Positions 1 through 10,862 are shown, numbered from the stretch's first letter. The stretch is 64,000 bases of DNA from Candidatus Defluviibacterium haderslevense (GCA_016712225.1 JADJRL010000003.1:4601501-4665500); one strand, 5' to 3'. Numbers and translations: made by a program. The notes: generated from the letters alone by a model not told the origin.

Positions 1-243
1 ACTTTCAATAGATTGTTCTTTAGTATAATCTACACCATCATAAGAAATGGTAAACCTACTTAATTTATAGCCAGTCTTTATGCCTTCACGCCAAGACTTC
101 TCATTAGCTGGTGCCCACCGCAGCATGACTTTATCAGTTTCAACAAACCCCTGTAGCTTATATATTAGAGGTGTTTCTTGTCCGTTTGAAACGACAATAA
201 AAGCTCCAATAAAAAATAAAAAAGAAATAACATATGTTCTCAT
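1..243 (-). CDS. Secreted protein, N-terminal part only (runs off the left edge)
   Basis: An open minus-strand frame of 81 codons begins at the ATG complementary to 241-243 and leaves the window at base 1. The first 21 residues (MRTYVISFLFFIGAFIVVSNG) form a hydrophobic signal peptide ending near SNGQ. What follows, with VMLRWAPANEKSWREG, resembles the start of a fibronectin type III-like strand pair often found in large exported proteins of this phylum. The gene is too short here to give a function. It is 413 bp downstream of the exported-protein block at 657-10815 and points the same way, so it may belong to the same group. Confidence 0.6.
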   Translation of the reverse strand, partial: MRTYVISFLFFIGAFIVVSNGQETPLIYKLQGFVETDKVMLRWAPANEKSWREGIKTGYKLSRFTISYDGVDYTKEQSIES

Positions 244-656
244 ATAATGGATTTTTATACTATATAATCAAAAACCTTACCAATTTTTAAAATAAATTGT
301 AAATCATTGAATTTGTGCTATTTATATACATATTTGAATCCTAAAGCAATATTCTCTTAATTTTGATAGTTAAAACAAGTAGACTATTTTTAGTAAATTG
401 TACTTAATGAAATGAAAAATTCATACTATTTGAATAATAGTATTGAATTAAATAAACTCAATTATAACATTTCATACTTGATAGTAGTTTGTTGCTTCAT
501 GAATGCATCAAGTTTTTAACTTTTCCCTTTTTCAATTCTCAAGAACAATATTTGTTTTCTAGTGATTAATTTTGACTGCATAAAATTGTTATAGAATCAA
601 ACAATGTGTTTTTAGTTTATTATTAAACCTGATTAGGATAAACCACAATCAATATT
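244..656. other. Intergenic region, no gene seen
   Basis: AT-rich spacer of 413 bp between two minus-strand genes. No frame reads as a plausible protein and no RNA gene or strong hairpin stands out. It probably holds the terminator of the 657-1274 gene and the promoter of the gene at 1-243, but no site can be named with confidence. Confidence 0.5.
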
Positions 657-1274
657 TTATTTTTTTGGAACGATATTATAAAATTCCTTTCCAAAATAGT
701 TACTATATATTAATTCTATATTTTTAGTTGTGTAGGTTATGTTATACAATTTATTATTTGAAGTAAATCTTAAATAGTATAAAAATTGCTTGTTAGGTAC
801 TATTTGATCAATTAATTCTATTTTAAAGTTATAATCTTTAGTCAAGCTTGCTTTAATGTCAATAAGTGTGCGATTTTTAACACTAAAGGCCTGATTACAA
901 AAATAATACTCAGAATATATGGAATTAAGTGAATCTTTTTTAATATAATAAGTATCATATAGCCATATCATTAAATCATGCTCGAATCTTGTTGCCTCTT
1001 TTAAATTTCCTATTCCATTTTTTACAGAAAATGAAATAAATTCTTCATCTACAGAGTTATAGAATAAAAAGTATTGTGAACCATGCCAATCTCCATAGAA
1101 TTCGGGATGAAAATTTTCATGAATAAATGAGGTAAAATAACTACAATTTGTATTAATTACTATTGAATCCTTGTTCTTAATATCATTAATTACTATTCTA
1201 TTTGATTCTTTTTTTTTATTACAATCAAAAAGTAATAGGAAAACTATAAATGCTATTCCCCAATTACGGCACAT
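657..1274 (-). CDS. Putative lipoprotein of unknown function
   Basis: 205 residues. The N-terminus is a short hydrophobic stretch ending LLLFDC at residues 13-18 followed by NKKKES, which looks like a lipoprotein signal with a weak lipobox (Asp before Cys is atypical), so anchoring in a membrane is inferred. The rest is rich in aromatic and charged residues with no motif I recognise. Its ATG lies 22 nt inside the 3' end of the upstream gene (1253-2899), so the two are probably co-transcribed and translationally coupled. It is the last gene of the minus-strand block that starts at 10815. Confidence 0.6.
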   Translation of the reverse strand: MCRNWGIAFIVFLLLFDCNKKKESNRIVINDIKNKDSIVINTNCSYFTSFIHENFHPEFYGDWHGSQYFLFYNSVDEEFISFSVKNGIGNLKEATRFEHDLMIWLYDTYYIKKDSLNSIYSEYYFCNQAFSVKNRTLIDIKASLTKDYNFKIELIDQIVPNKQFLYYLRFTSNNKLYNITYTTKNIELIYSNYFGKEFYNIVPKK

Positions 1275-2899
1275 AGTTTTTCTTTTAGGGCATCGAAAAC
1301 AGTTAATTCTTTTACTCCTGTATAATTATTGAAGTTATATAAATCTGTTAATTTAAAACATTTAGGACAATTTGTTGTGTTTTTTAATTCTGTTCTTGAC
1401 ATGAAATGTTTAATACCTTCTCCATCGGCCATAAAGTGATTCGGATAAAAATGATCTTGGTGGGTACCAATTATTGAATTGTGCCCCATTACATGAACAC
1501 TTAGGTATCCAATAAGGTCTGTTTTAGAGTTTGTTTTGAAATCAATCATATGAGATGGTAATTGACTGTAATTTATAAATCCATCAACTATATTTATGTG
1601 GCTACATAATCCTTCTGATATTTCTACAGAAAGTGCTCTTAAAAAACCGCCTGTTTTACTTGATCGGGTTTTATTAAACCTCTCTATTAATACTTGATTC
1701 CCTAGATCGTCAGCAATTCCACAACCGCTACAATCAAAACTACATAATGTTTGATTTTTTTTCAAAAAATTCAAGATATTCGATGCAGTTTCACCGATAA
1801 CAATAATATGGTCAGTATTGGAATAATTTGTAGTATTCAATTTGCTTGCAGGATTAGAATCTCCATCTATAACCTCTATAGTAGGAGCACTCCCACATAA
1901 AGTTTTAAAATGATTCTTAACATCAGCTTTCAACATGTCATCACTCAAAGTAACATTAGGTAATTTAACAAACCATAATTTATGCCCTGGACCTTTGCCA
2001 GGTTCAGATTTTACATTAATGAAGCCTTTATAGGTATTATTATTCATTTTTTGTATAACACCATGAATGTTTAGAATTGCGTTATTGTTATTAGAATTAC
2101 TTATAGTGGTACCTGCTAAATTGTTAACATTAAAATGAATTACTGTTGATACGTACTTATTTAATTCATTATGCACGTTTAGTAGTACTTCTAAACAATT
2201 ATAGTTATTAATACTACATGATACGTCGCTTGAAAATGTAGTTCCAATATTAGTTTGATTCGAAATCACATTAGATATGCTCCCAACAATATTATAGTAA
2301 CCCAGATCATTATATACTTTTTCCAATTCTTCATCAGTTAAAGCACTTGAACAACTAAATGTTAAACCCGTCACACAACATTCTTTTTTATCTTCAATAA
2401 ATTTTTTATATTTAATAATAGTATTCTGAATTGCTAAATCAGCACTTCCAGATTTATTCAATTGGTCATTACAATAGGCTGTTAAATATAATCTAAAATT
2501 TTTAATATCATCTTCTATAAGACAATTAAAAGCTGTTTCTTCAAATGGAAACTTGAATTCCACTATAATTCTTTGATTTAAACCAGATGGGGTATTAATT
2601 CTAGCAAAAAGCAGATAATAGTCATGATGAATTTGACTTTTTGCTACTGTCAAGAATGATTCGTATCCTTCACTTCCTGCCATTGGTTCTGTTTCAGTAT
2701 AGAATCCAAAATCATATACTGCGAATTTAGCGATATCTGGAAATACACTCCTTAAATCGCAGGCATCTGCCTCAAAGAACGATGTGCTTTGGGGTGTAGC
2801 ACCTGAGTAATCTCCTAGATTGATATAACACTGACTCTTTAAAGTTAAACTAATCAGTGAAAATAAAAGAAAAATTACAGGTTTATTTAATGTTCTCAT
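1253..2899 (-). CDS. Secreted protein with a degenerate zincin-like motif
   Basis: The frame is open from 2950, but the start chosen is the internal ATG at 2899 because it gives a clean signal peptide (MRTLNKPVIFLLFSLISL, then LKSQ). The product is 548 residues. Near the C-terminus it reads HVMGHNSIIGTHQDH and, further on, HFMADGEG. This resembles the HExxHxxGxxH zinc site and Met-turn of metzincin proteases, but Val (GTA) sits where the catalytic Glu (GAA or GAG) should be and the third His is displaced. Many Cys residues fit an extracellular protein. No C-terminal T9SS sorting domain is evident. The gene follows the repeat protein at 2943-4571 by 43 nt and overlaps the lipoprotein gene downstream. 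A pseudo-protease or a chance resemblance are both possible. Confidence 0.6.
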   Translation of the reverse strand: MRTLNKPVIFLLFSLISLTLKSQCYINLGDYSGATPQSTSFFEADACDLRSVFPDIAKFAVYDFGFYTETEPMAGSEGYESFLTVAKSQIHHDYYLLFARINTPSGLNQRIIVEFKFPFEETAFNCLIEDDIKNFRLYLTAYCNDQLNKSGSADLAIQNTIIKYKKFIEDKKECCVTGLTFSCSSALTDEELEKVYNDLGYYNIVGSISNVISNQTNIGTTFSSDVSCSINNYNCLEVLLNVHNELNKYVSTVIHFNVNNLAGTTISNSNNNNAILNIHGVIQKMNNNTYKGFINVKSEPGKGPGHKLWFVKLPNVTLSDDMLKADVKNHFKTLCGSAPTIEVIDGDSNPASKLNTTNYSNTDHIIVIGETASNILNFLKKNQTLCSFDCSGCGIADDLGNQVLIERFNKTRSSKTGGFLRALSVEISEGLCSHINIVDGFINYSQLPSHMIDFKTNSKTDLIGYLSVHVMGHNSIIGTHQDHFYPNHFMADGEGIKHFMSRTELKNTTNCPKCFKLTDLYNFNNYTGVKELTVFDALKEKLCAVIGE

Positions 2900-2942
2900 T
2901 TGTGTAATTTTTTTTAATATGTTATTTAAAAAAATATTAGGT

Positions 2943-4571
2943 TTAGTCAAAACTTGATAGCTGTTTGGAAATGAAAATTTTGTTACCTGCTTTTAAGTTA
3001 ATATAGTAATTTCCCTTTATATCAGGCTTTTGCATTATTATTCTTGAATTATTTAATGAAGAAATCTTAACTGACTTTATAATTCTTCCAGAAAGATCAA
3101 ATAATTCAAGATTGGTCTTATTTGATGCTGAATTTAGGTTCCCAGGTAGTAATACTTCCCAGTGATTTTTAAATGAGTTTACCTGAAGTGATTGGAATTT
3201 TGATTTTGTATCAACAGTTCCAACAATATTCAACTCAAAGGAATATGGTTCCAAACCAACAACATTATCATTTTGATAAAAAAACAAGTGCTTACTTCCG
3301 AAATATTTAAGATATCTTGGACTTGATGAGCTCGGACCAGGTACAATATCATAAAGCAATTTTGTGCCAGCGCTAGTGCCATCAGTATAATAGATTTCTG
3401 GACCTTTCACCCCATCATTTGCTACGAAATATAGAGTTTTTCCAATCAATGTAAGATAAACTGGATCGGACCCATCACTTCCAGTATTAAGATCTTTAAC
3501 TATTTTAGTTCCTGGAATAGTACCGTCCGATTGGTATAGTTCATATCCTAAATTTGTTGCAGGATTAATGCCTTCAAAATATATTTTGTCTCCATCAGAA
3601 ACCCAATTAGAGGCATTAGTATTATGAACTTTTAAACCTAGATTTATAGTCCCTGTAGAAGATCCATCTGTAACAAAAATTGAATCATTCGCAAAGAAAA
3701 AGGTTTTATCATTTGTAAAGGTGAATTTACCTGCTGGATTAAACCCAACTTTGATAATTTTTTTAATTGCTTTTGTTCCTTGTTCTGTACCATCGCTTAC
3801 ATAAATATTATTACCATCTAGCGTCGATTGTCCAACAAAATATATATATTTAGAACTTGATGTAACTTCACTAAATTTGGTATCATCATTAGATGTAATA
3901 TCCTTAACCAATTTTATAGATTTGGTTGAAATATTGAATGAATATAATTCATATCCTTCTGTAGAATTTTCCTTTACAGTAAAATATAAATTGTCTTGAA
4001 AGATTGTTAAATTGTTGGGATCAGGAAAAGTTGAATTAAAGGTGACTAATTTAATAGTTCCTTGTTCTGTACCATCAGTTTCCCAAAGAGCAGGATTTTC
4101 ACCTGGCTTATCCTTTGCAAAAAAGTAAGCTTTGTTTTTGAAACTAATAATCTGTTTGCCTTTTCCAACCGATCCTGACATGGATTCACTCGGACCAGGA
4201 TTAATATCTTTAACTATATGTGTACCAGCTTCTGTACCATCAGATATCCATAATTCCAGGCCATGAAGATTTTCTTGAGCTGCGAATAATAGTTGTCCAT
4301 TAAATTCTGTTAAAAATTTTGGTGAAGAACCTTCTGATACTATTGGATAAATATCTTTTACTAATTTTGTTTTTCCAGGTGTGCCATCAGTAATGTATAA
4401 TTCAGAGCCAAGACTTGCATTTGTGGCTGTAAAAAATAACTTTGAATTTACTCTGATGAAATTTATTCCGGTATAGTCACTTGAACCAGAACCTTTTTCA
4501 ATATCAAGCAACAAACTCGGCTGTGCTAAAATGGATGAACTAATTAAAAGTAAGATTAATATTTTTTTCAT
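2943..4571 (-). CDS. T9SS-secreted repeat protein with ELxxxDGTxxGT repeats
   Basis: 542 residues with a signal peptide (MKKILILLLISSSILAQ). The body is built of repeats of about 45-55 residues around ELYITDGTPGKTKLVKDI, ELWISDGTEAGTHIVKDI, ELYQSDGTIPGTKIVKDL and relatives, at least eight times. Such repeats are known in large exported bacterial proteins and are thought to form a propeller. The last 70 residues (NLELFDLSGRIIKSVKI ... GNYYINLKAG) match the type A T9SS sorting domain (TIGR04183 type), so the protein should cross the outer membrane and be attached or released. It lies 7 nt after the giant gene 4579-10815 and 43 nt before the next, in one probable operon. The specific role is unknown. 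Confidence 0.8.
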   Translation of the reverse strand: MKKILILLLISSSILAQPSLLLDIEKGSGSSDYTGINFIRVNSKLFFTATNASLGSELYITDGTPGKTKLVKDIYPIVSEGSSPKFLTEFNGQLLFAAQENLHGLELWISDGTEAGTHIVKDINPGPSESMSGSVGKGKQIISFKNKAYFFAKDKPGENPALWETDGTEQGTIKLVTFNSTFPDPNNLTIFQDNLYFTVKENSTEGYELYSFNISTKSIKLVKDITSNDDTKFSEVTSSSKYIYFVGQSTLDGNNIYVSDGTEQGTKAIKKIIKVGFNPAGKFTFTNDKTFFFANDSIFVTDGSSTGTINLGLKVHNTNASNWVSDGDKIYFEGINPATNLGYELYQSDGTIPGTKIVKDLNTGSDGSDPVYLTLIGKTLYFVANDGVKGPEIYYTDGTSAGTKLLYDIVPGPSSSSPRYLKYFGSKHLFFYQNDNVVGLEPYSFELNIVGTVDTKSKFQSLQVNSFKNHWEVLLPGNLNSASNKTNLELFDLSGRIIKSVKISSLNNSRIIMQKPDIKGNYYINLKAGNKIFISKQLSSFD

Positions 4572-4578
4572 AATTGTT

Positions 4579-7500
4579 TTATTTAACGGTTTTAGTTTTA
4601 AGATTTACAGTTACACTGCTGGTTGAAAAATTCAGGCCAGGTGGAGAGTATCTAAGTTCACATAATACATCACCATAGAAATAAAGATCAATTGATGAAA
4701 TTTCATCGAAGTCAGGACAAGATTCATCAACTGACTTTTTCTTTTTAGATTGATCTGTATTAGAATTTTGTTTTTTTATTGATTTATTACTATCACTAAT
4801 TAGATTAATCAATTTCACTGAATTTGAAGCTTGCATCCATCGAATACCGCTTGTTGAAATTTGAGTTACATCAATTGCGTCTGGATACAATAATTTATTA
4901 AAATATTCTGTCATAGTTTTATGAGGACAAAATACGTATTCATCGATACCTAGTTTTCCAATTTTTTCCATAAACCATTGATTGAATCCTGGATAAACAT
5001 TAATCATTGGAATTTCTGATTGTGCAAATTTTTCAGGAGCAGATGAAGTTAGAATGAAATCATGGTTTGATTCTTCATTTACTGTACTACTACTAACGAA
5101 AGCAACTAACTTATCTTTAAAATAATCAAATTGGCTTGTGTGAAATTTAATTTTACACAAGACTTGAAAGTCTCCAGTTTCATTACTTTTCTTTCTTGTA
5201 TCTATTATTTCAAGTAAATAGTCTTGGTTATGATTTAAATTAGGTATGTTAAAAATAATCTGACTTTGACCAAAATCATAAGCCGCGTCTGATTCGACTC
5301 GTTGTCCACCAGCTGTAAATCGTGCTCTTATATCATTTTTAGATGCTCCAATAAATAATTCAGGCATCCCATAAGCTAGTTTTATAAACCCTTGAGCATT
5401 TTTAAATTCTTTTTGATAAAAGTATTCCATATTATCAAAAGGATAGGACCCAGTAATATTACCTTCTGGAATGAATTCTGGATAAGATCCTGTTGTGAAT
5501 TCTGCTTGTCTTTCTTCAATGGTGTCTAATACACCATCTCTAAATACTTCAACTGCTACCTTGAAAATCAAGGTGTCGTTTGATGGTAAAAAGTAATATG
5601 GAGTGTAAGTCAAGGAAGATGCTTTAATTATTGTTTTACTTGGAATTTCTGATCCTGCTTTAGTTTTCAAACTTACAGATTTTAGTTTTGCTATATAATT
5701 GTGAGTACTCCCATTTTCATCAATATCTTCTTGAATTGTATTTAGATCAACCGAAAATTCAGCCTCAGGTCGTACAGTAACTTCTTGTTGTTCACTTTTA
5801 TCATTTGGCCCTAATGTTAATATTACGCCAGCCTCTAAAGCTTCATCATTTTCTCCAACAATATCGCATGGTTCGCCTATCTCAAATATGAAATTACATT
5901 TTCCTTTAACAAGTCCACCTAATATTCTATACGATGCCCTCATTTGTCCAGTAGCATAAAATGGGTTAGGTAATTTTGTTGCCATTCCTACTCCAGCCGA
6001 CAGATAAAAGATTTCATATTTCTTTTTCTTTTTAAATACTTTTACTTTAATTCCAACATTCGCTTCAAGATTAGCCCATGATTGACCTTGTGCATACCAA
6101 CCATTAATTCCTAAAGCCTCACTTCCTCCAGAACCATTTGAACAAAGGACATTAGGAAATTTAGAAACCATCATATCAAAGCCAAAATCAAATTGCATTT
6201 TTGCATAAAACATTAAAAATGATTTTTCATCAAATCCAAATTTCATTGCAGTTCCGAATACAAAACCAGTTCCTGAATTTCTTCCTCTAGCAGTTAAATT
6301 GGATCCTTTTAAATCTGGAAACCCTTTTTCAGTAAGAGGAATGAAATCTGGTACATCTGTACCAATATCTAAATATGATCTAGCTTCAGCTAAAGTGCCA
6401 AGACCTGGAATTGCAATTTTAATACCACAAGGCATTTCTGGTGTTCCAACATAAATATACCAAGATCCAGCACCAAAATGGATTTTAGAATCTACCATTT
6501 TATCACCAGGCATTGCTCCCTTTAAAATTCCTAAAACATTTGCATATACTTCAAGATCTCCATCAAACTGATGAGATTGAAAATCATACTTCACAGCCAT
6601 ATTAGCACTAAGCATAGCTCCATTAGGCTTCGAACCTGGTATTTTAACAGGCAATTGAATCATTTCTAATGCTGCCATAAACCTTGCATTTCCGTCAATA
6701 CTAACATTGCTCAATCCACCTGTAGATAGAAACTGAACACCAAATGTAACATTGCAATTAAATGCTTCTTTTACAGATGCACTTAAAGCAATTGTCGCAA
6801 TGAGTCCCAATCCCAAATTCTTATCAGGGCTATATACAGCACCAGAAGGAGCTAGACCTGCTTGTAATATATGTCCAGGTTCATAATTATTATTTTGTAA
6901 TGGTTGTAAAGCATTTCTTGACATTCTATTATAAATACCTCCACCAAAACCATACAATGACAGGAATCCCATAGGTATAGGCTTGTCTAAATACGCCATT
7001 GCATCTACACAGAAAAATTTGTAGTCAGAAAAATGTCCAAAAGTGGCGAACACATTGAGTTCTACTAATCCTTTGAACTCGCAGTGTAAACTACCTTTAA
7101 AACCTGTGCCTACAGCTGGATTATCTTGATTATCATAAAACTGAAGATCGCCATAAATTTTATTACCTGATATGTTACCCTTTATTGAAATACCTGTTAA
7201 CTCAATTTTATCATAAATCCATTTTTGTTTATCACTTATTTCCTCAAGCTTTCCCTTAATTTTTAAAGATGCAGAACCACCCATTTCTCCTGAAACGATA
7301 TCAGTTAGGGTAACTTTTACCGTTAAGTCTAAGTTTACATCTTTTGTTGTTGCGCCCTGTGATAAACCAATTTTTTCAGCAGTAATTTCAAACCCACCAC
7401 ACTTGATGCCAACTGCACCAGTAACTGACCATTTACCTGGACTGAAATATGGGTCTTTATTACCTATCTGAACATTTTCAAATTGGATAGAAGGAACTTT

Positions 7501-10500
7501 AACATTGATTCCACCCAAATTGCCATCTACCTCTATTTTACCATTTAAGTTAGCTAAGATATTGAAATCACCATTTTGGACACCTATACTCACCCCTGAA
7601 TTTTTTTCTAATATTACTTTTGCAGCCCATAAATTTGCAGATAATTCACCTGTAGTTGTTACTTGAAATTCATATTTATCCCCTGGGAAAATTGTTGCAG
7701 AATAAGCTAAATTTTCAGTAAAAGTTGGAACATTTATCATGCCTGCCATGCTCCCTCCTGATAATTCATTTTTAGTTATACCTACTGTGATGTTGTCAAT
7801 TGATAATGCCCATCCTCCTATACTTCCATCATCGATACTTAAAATATGATTAGCTGCAACATTTCCTGTGAATCCCATACCATCAAAAATAACTCTATAC
7901 GCACCAACTGAAATAGGTGGTGAGCCGGCTTTAGAAAACTTTTTGGGTAATGTAGCTTGAATAGTATCAATAAAAACACCTCTCCATTCTGGAGTAGGAT
8001 GACCATTAGCATCTACAAATGCACCTCCGTAATTAGGCGGAAAGGTAAAAGCAGGTGAAGAATGGTCGCTAAAATCTAATATAGCTTTGGAAAGTGTCCA
8101 CTTTATATCTTGCGCATTTGCAATTGCGAAACTTCCAATGCTTATTGAAATCATGAATTGGCCCCAGCTTGCCATTTTGACTGCAAACGCAGCTTTAACT
8201 TTAGTGTCGGGATTTTGAATAACTTCTTGCGTTGCAGGATCGACAGGAACTAAGAAATTTCTACAAAATTCAACTTCAGCATCAATTGAGATTTCTTTAA
8301 GCCCATTGCAATCAAATTCAACATATGTCTCATTTGCATTTCCTTTAATCTTTAATTTAGAGGTATTATTAATTCTAATATCTATATCATTATTAATTTT
8401 AAGTTTGGTAGGACTTATTAATCCTCCTTCTGAAATTTCAACTCCTATGGCCTGAAACACAAATTTATTACCAGTTGTATTTACATTAACAACAAAATAA
8501 ATATCACAAGTGCCTGAATTAGGGCCAAATACTATATTATCAAAGTAAATATTCTGTTCTTCATCAGCAACTACTTTAGATAAAATTATTGGCATTTTAG
8601 ATCCTTCATGAAGACATGGAGGTTCGTCCTTCATAAAATGTTTCATTAAAGCGTCCTGTTCATACCAAAGCGCGCGGTGTTTTCCAAATATAATCTGATG
8701 ACCTTGCTGAATTTTATAATTTAATTGTTGATTATAACTTTCTTGACTTTCTTCTATATATATATCGTCAGTAGATGCTATTTCTGAAGAATTAGGAATA
8801 AATTCATTGAAATTTATTCCATTAAACGGTTCTAAATTAAATCCCTTGGGCTGTTGACGCAAGCTAAAACTTGATTCCTCATCCGTTGTAAGTTGGCGGA
8901 TTATTTCTTCTTTTAGCCAATCTAAAAAGACTTGATTGTCAGCTTCAAAAGCATCAATTTTATCTTTAGGAAGGTAAGAAATAATATTTTTAATTCTAGC
9001 AACCAGTTCTGTAATATTTGGCTCTGTAAGAATTAGTTCAATTTCTTTTATTATTGCATCATATTTTTGATATTCTACATCGCAATTATATAGATCTACA
9101 TGTGCTTTTTCAAGATCATTTTGTTTTCCTCCTCTTCTCAATATACTAGTGTTAAGTTCACTTGGTGGTGAAGTAAAATTTTTACTCATTCCTTTTTCAA
9201 AATATTTTCCTCCAGCACCTTTAATAAATTCTGCATTCCAACTTGGGTCTAGGTTTGTGTTAATTATTGTTCTAAATCCATTGCATTTATCATCAATTAA
9301 TCCTGCTTTTGTTGTAATAAATTCATTTAGATCTGTTAAAGTTGCAATAACATGAACTCTTAAGGTCTCACCTAATGTTTCAGCAAATTTTTTGCCCGAT
9401 TCTGAAAATCCTCCACCTGACATCCACCAATATGGCCCTTTGCCATCACTTGGGTCACAATTCTTTCCATCTTTATCCAATCCTTCTCTACTGCAACCAT
9501 TAGGCCCATATTTAGATCCTGTTTCTCTATTTATACCATTAGCATCAAAGCCATTAGGATCAAAATTATCATCATAAGGGTCACCTTCTTTGTAGCCATT
9601 ATATGGTGGCAGTTTCTTATACTTTCCACTTATATCAAAGCCAAATGGATTTGTTGATAATCCTGTAGCAGCCCATGTACCATCAGCATTCCATCCTTCT
9701 TTATTTGCTTTAGCAATACAAATATCACCTCCTATACTAAAATTTGTTCCGGTTTTATAACAAGTTAGATTTCCATTTACTCCAGTTACTGTACCTGAGA
9801 AAACTTGCATTTGATTGTTAACTCCAATACCAGTAAATTCAACTTCTAATTGCTTATTGCCAAAAGGAAAAGATAAAATTCCTTTACCACTGTATATTCC
9901 TGGAGTTGCAGAAGATGTTACATTACTTACAACAAACGGTAGACCAGATACGGTCCAAGTTTGACCATTCGCACCGTTATTTAAAGGACTAGTATTTGAA
10001 ATATTGATAGAATGACCTGTACCGCAAGGCATGCTTGAGATAGGCGGGTTATTGTCCTTATTAATAATGATAGTTTGCCAAGTACACCAATGCTCATAGT
10101 TTTCACCACCAGCGCCACCCCAAATAATTCTAACTGCCATTTCACAAATTCCTTCAGGAGGAGAAATGATAGTATCTGAAGTTCCTGTTAAAATAAAAAT
10201 ATGCTGATATTGAGCACCTGAGACACAAGCTTTATATTGAACTTCATATCTCCAAAAAGGATTGTTTGGAGGCGCTATTGAATTTATTTCAACTTGATAA
10301 TTATTATCTTGTAAACGAGTTGTTGTTGCACCCAATATCCACTTGCATTCCTCCATTGAAGTAAATTCAGACCTTGGTTTATTTGGATTTAAATCATATT
10401 TAATAACTTGTACCCAATCTGATGATAACTCGTACTTGCCACCAATACCATCACAAAGTTTCTTTACTTCAATTTCAATTGTTTTAGTCTTATCTAATGA

Positions 10501-10815
10501 ATTTAGTACACACGACCTTCCTTCTGGAATTAATTTCTCGCGCCAAGGATATGCAATGTCATTTTCCAAATAACGAAATCTTACTAAATACCTAATACCA
10601 TTTTTTGGTGCTTCAACTCCAGCCCATGAAAATTCAATTCGTTCAGCATCAAATCTATAAATGATGAAATCTGATGGATTTGTACAATTGGGAAAACTGG
10701 AATAATTAATATCTGAATTTTGATAAGCTAATTCTTGTGCAGTTATTTTATTTCCAAAAATTATTTGACATAGCAACAAGAAAGAAATAAACGAAAGTTG
10801 GCTAGTTTTCTTCAT
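4579..10815 (-). CDS. Giant secreted protein (2078 residues) of unknown function
   Basis: The frame is open from 10860, but the ATG at 10815 gives the natural signal peptide (MKKTSQLSFISFLLLCQIIFG then NKITAQ), so that start is preferred. A fibronectin type III-like region is near residues 40-130. Around residues 390-450 is a Gly/Asp/Asn-rich stretch with the phrase DPNGFDANGINRETGSKYG, resembling calcium-binding turn repeats. A long middle part (about 900-1600) alternates short beta strands with Gly and is likely a beta-rich surface structure. No C-terminal T9SS sorting domain is visible, which is odd next to neighbours that have one. It heads a minus-strand operon with the genes down to 657. 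A perfect 11-bp-arm inverted repeat lies in its upstream region. Confidence 0.75.
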   Translation of the reverse strand: MKKTSQLSFISFLLLCQIIFGNKITAQELAYQNSDINYSSFPNCTNPSDFIIYRFDAERIEFSWAGVEAPKNGIRYLVRFRYLENDIAYPWREKLIPEGRSCVLNSLDKTKTIEIEVKKLCDGIGGKYELSSDWVQVIKYDLNPNKPRSEFTSMEECKWILGATTTRLQDNNYQVEINSIAPPNNPFWRYEVQYKACVSGAQYQHIFILTGTSDTIISPPEGICEMAVRIIWGGAGGENYEHWCTWQTIIINKDNNPPISSMPCGTGHSINISNTSPLNNGANGQTWTVSGLPFVVSNVTSSATPGIYSGKGILSFPFGNKQLEVEFTGIGVNNQMQVFSGTVTGVNGNLTCYKTGTNFSIGGDICIAKANKEGWNADGTWAATGLSTNPFGFDISGKYKKLPPYNGYKEGDPYDDNFDPNGFDANGINRETGSKYGPNGCSREGLDKDGKNCDPSDGKGPYWWMSGGGFSESGKKFAETLGETLRVHVIATLTDLNEFITTKAGLIDDKCNGFRTIINTNLDPSWNAEFIKGAGGKYFEKGMSKNFTSPPSELNTSILRRGGKQNDLEKAHVDLYNCDVEYQKYDAIIKEIELILTEPNITELVARIKNIISYLPKDKIDAFEADNQVFLDWLKEEIIRQLTTDEESSFSLRQQPKGFNLEPFNGINFNEFIPNSSEIASTDDIYIEESQESYNQQLNYKIQQGHQIIFGKHRALWYEQDALMKHFMKDEPPCLHEGSKMPIILSKVVADEEQNIYFDNIVFGPNSGTCDIYFVVNVNTTGNKFVFQAIGVEISEGGLISPTKLKINNDIDIRINNTSKLKIKGNANETYVEFDCNGLKEISIDAEVEFCRNFLVPVDPATQEVIQNPDTKVKAAFAVKMASWGQFMISISIGSFAIANAQDIKWTLSKAILDFSDHSSPAFTFPPNYGGAFVDANGHPTPEWRGVFIDTIQATLPKKFSKAGSPPISVGAYRVIFDGMGFTGNVAANHILSIDDGSIGGWALSIDNITVGITKNELSGGSMAGMINVPTFTENLAYSATIFPGDKYEFQVTTTGELSANLWAAKVILEKNSGVSIGVQNGDFNILANLNGKIEVDGNLGGINVKVPSIQFENVQIGNKDPYFSPGKWSVTGAVGIKCGGFEITAEKIGLSQGATTKDVNLDLTVKVTLTDIVSGEMGGSASLKIKGKLEEISDKQKWIYDKIELTGISIKGNISGNKIYGDLQFYDNQDNPAVGTGFKGSLHCEFKGLVELNVFATFGHFSDYKFFCVDAMAYLDKPIPMGFLSLYGFGGGIYNRMSRNALQPLQNNNYEPGHILQAGLAPSGAVYSPDKNLGLGLIATIALSASVKEAFNCNVTFGVQFLSTGGLSNVSIDGNARFMAALEMIQLPVKIPGSKPNGAMLSANMAVKYDFQSHQFDGDLEVYANVLGILKGAMPGDKMVDSKIHFGAGSWYIYVGTPEMPCGIKIAIPGLGTLAEARSYLDIGTDVPDFIPLTEKGFPDLKGSNLTARGRNSGTGFVFGTAMKFGFDEKSFLMFYAKMQFDFGFDMMVSKFPNVLCSNGSGGSEALGINGWYAQGQSWANLEANVGIKVKVFKKKKKYEIFYLSAGVGMATKLPNPFYATGQMRASYRILGGLVKGKCNFIFEIGEPCDIVGENDEALEAGVILTLGPNDKSEQQEVTVRPEAEFSVDLNTIQEDIDENGSTHNYIAKLKSVSLKTKAGSEIPSKTIIKASSLTYTPYYFLPSNDTLIFKVAVEVFRDGVLDTIEERQAEFTTGSYPEFIPEGNITGSYPFDNMEYFYQKEFKNAQGFIKLAYGMPELFIGASKNDIRARFTAGGQRVESDAAYDFGQSQIIFNIPNLNHNQDYLLEIIDTRKKSNETGDFQVLCKIKFHTSQFDYFKDKLVAFVSSSTVNEESNHDFILTSSAPEKFAQSEIPMINVYPGFNQWFMEKIGKLGIDEYVFCPHKTMTEYFNKLLYPDAIDVTQISTSGIRWMQASNSVKLINLISDSNKSIKKQNSNTDQSKKKKSVDESCPDFDEISSIDLYFYGDVLCELRYSPPGLNFSTSSVTVNLKTKTVK

Positions 10816-10862
10816 AGTAAAATTATTAGTACTAATTAGTGATGAAATTTTTAAAACCAAAG

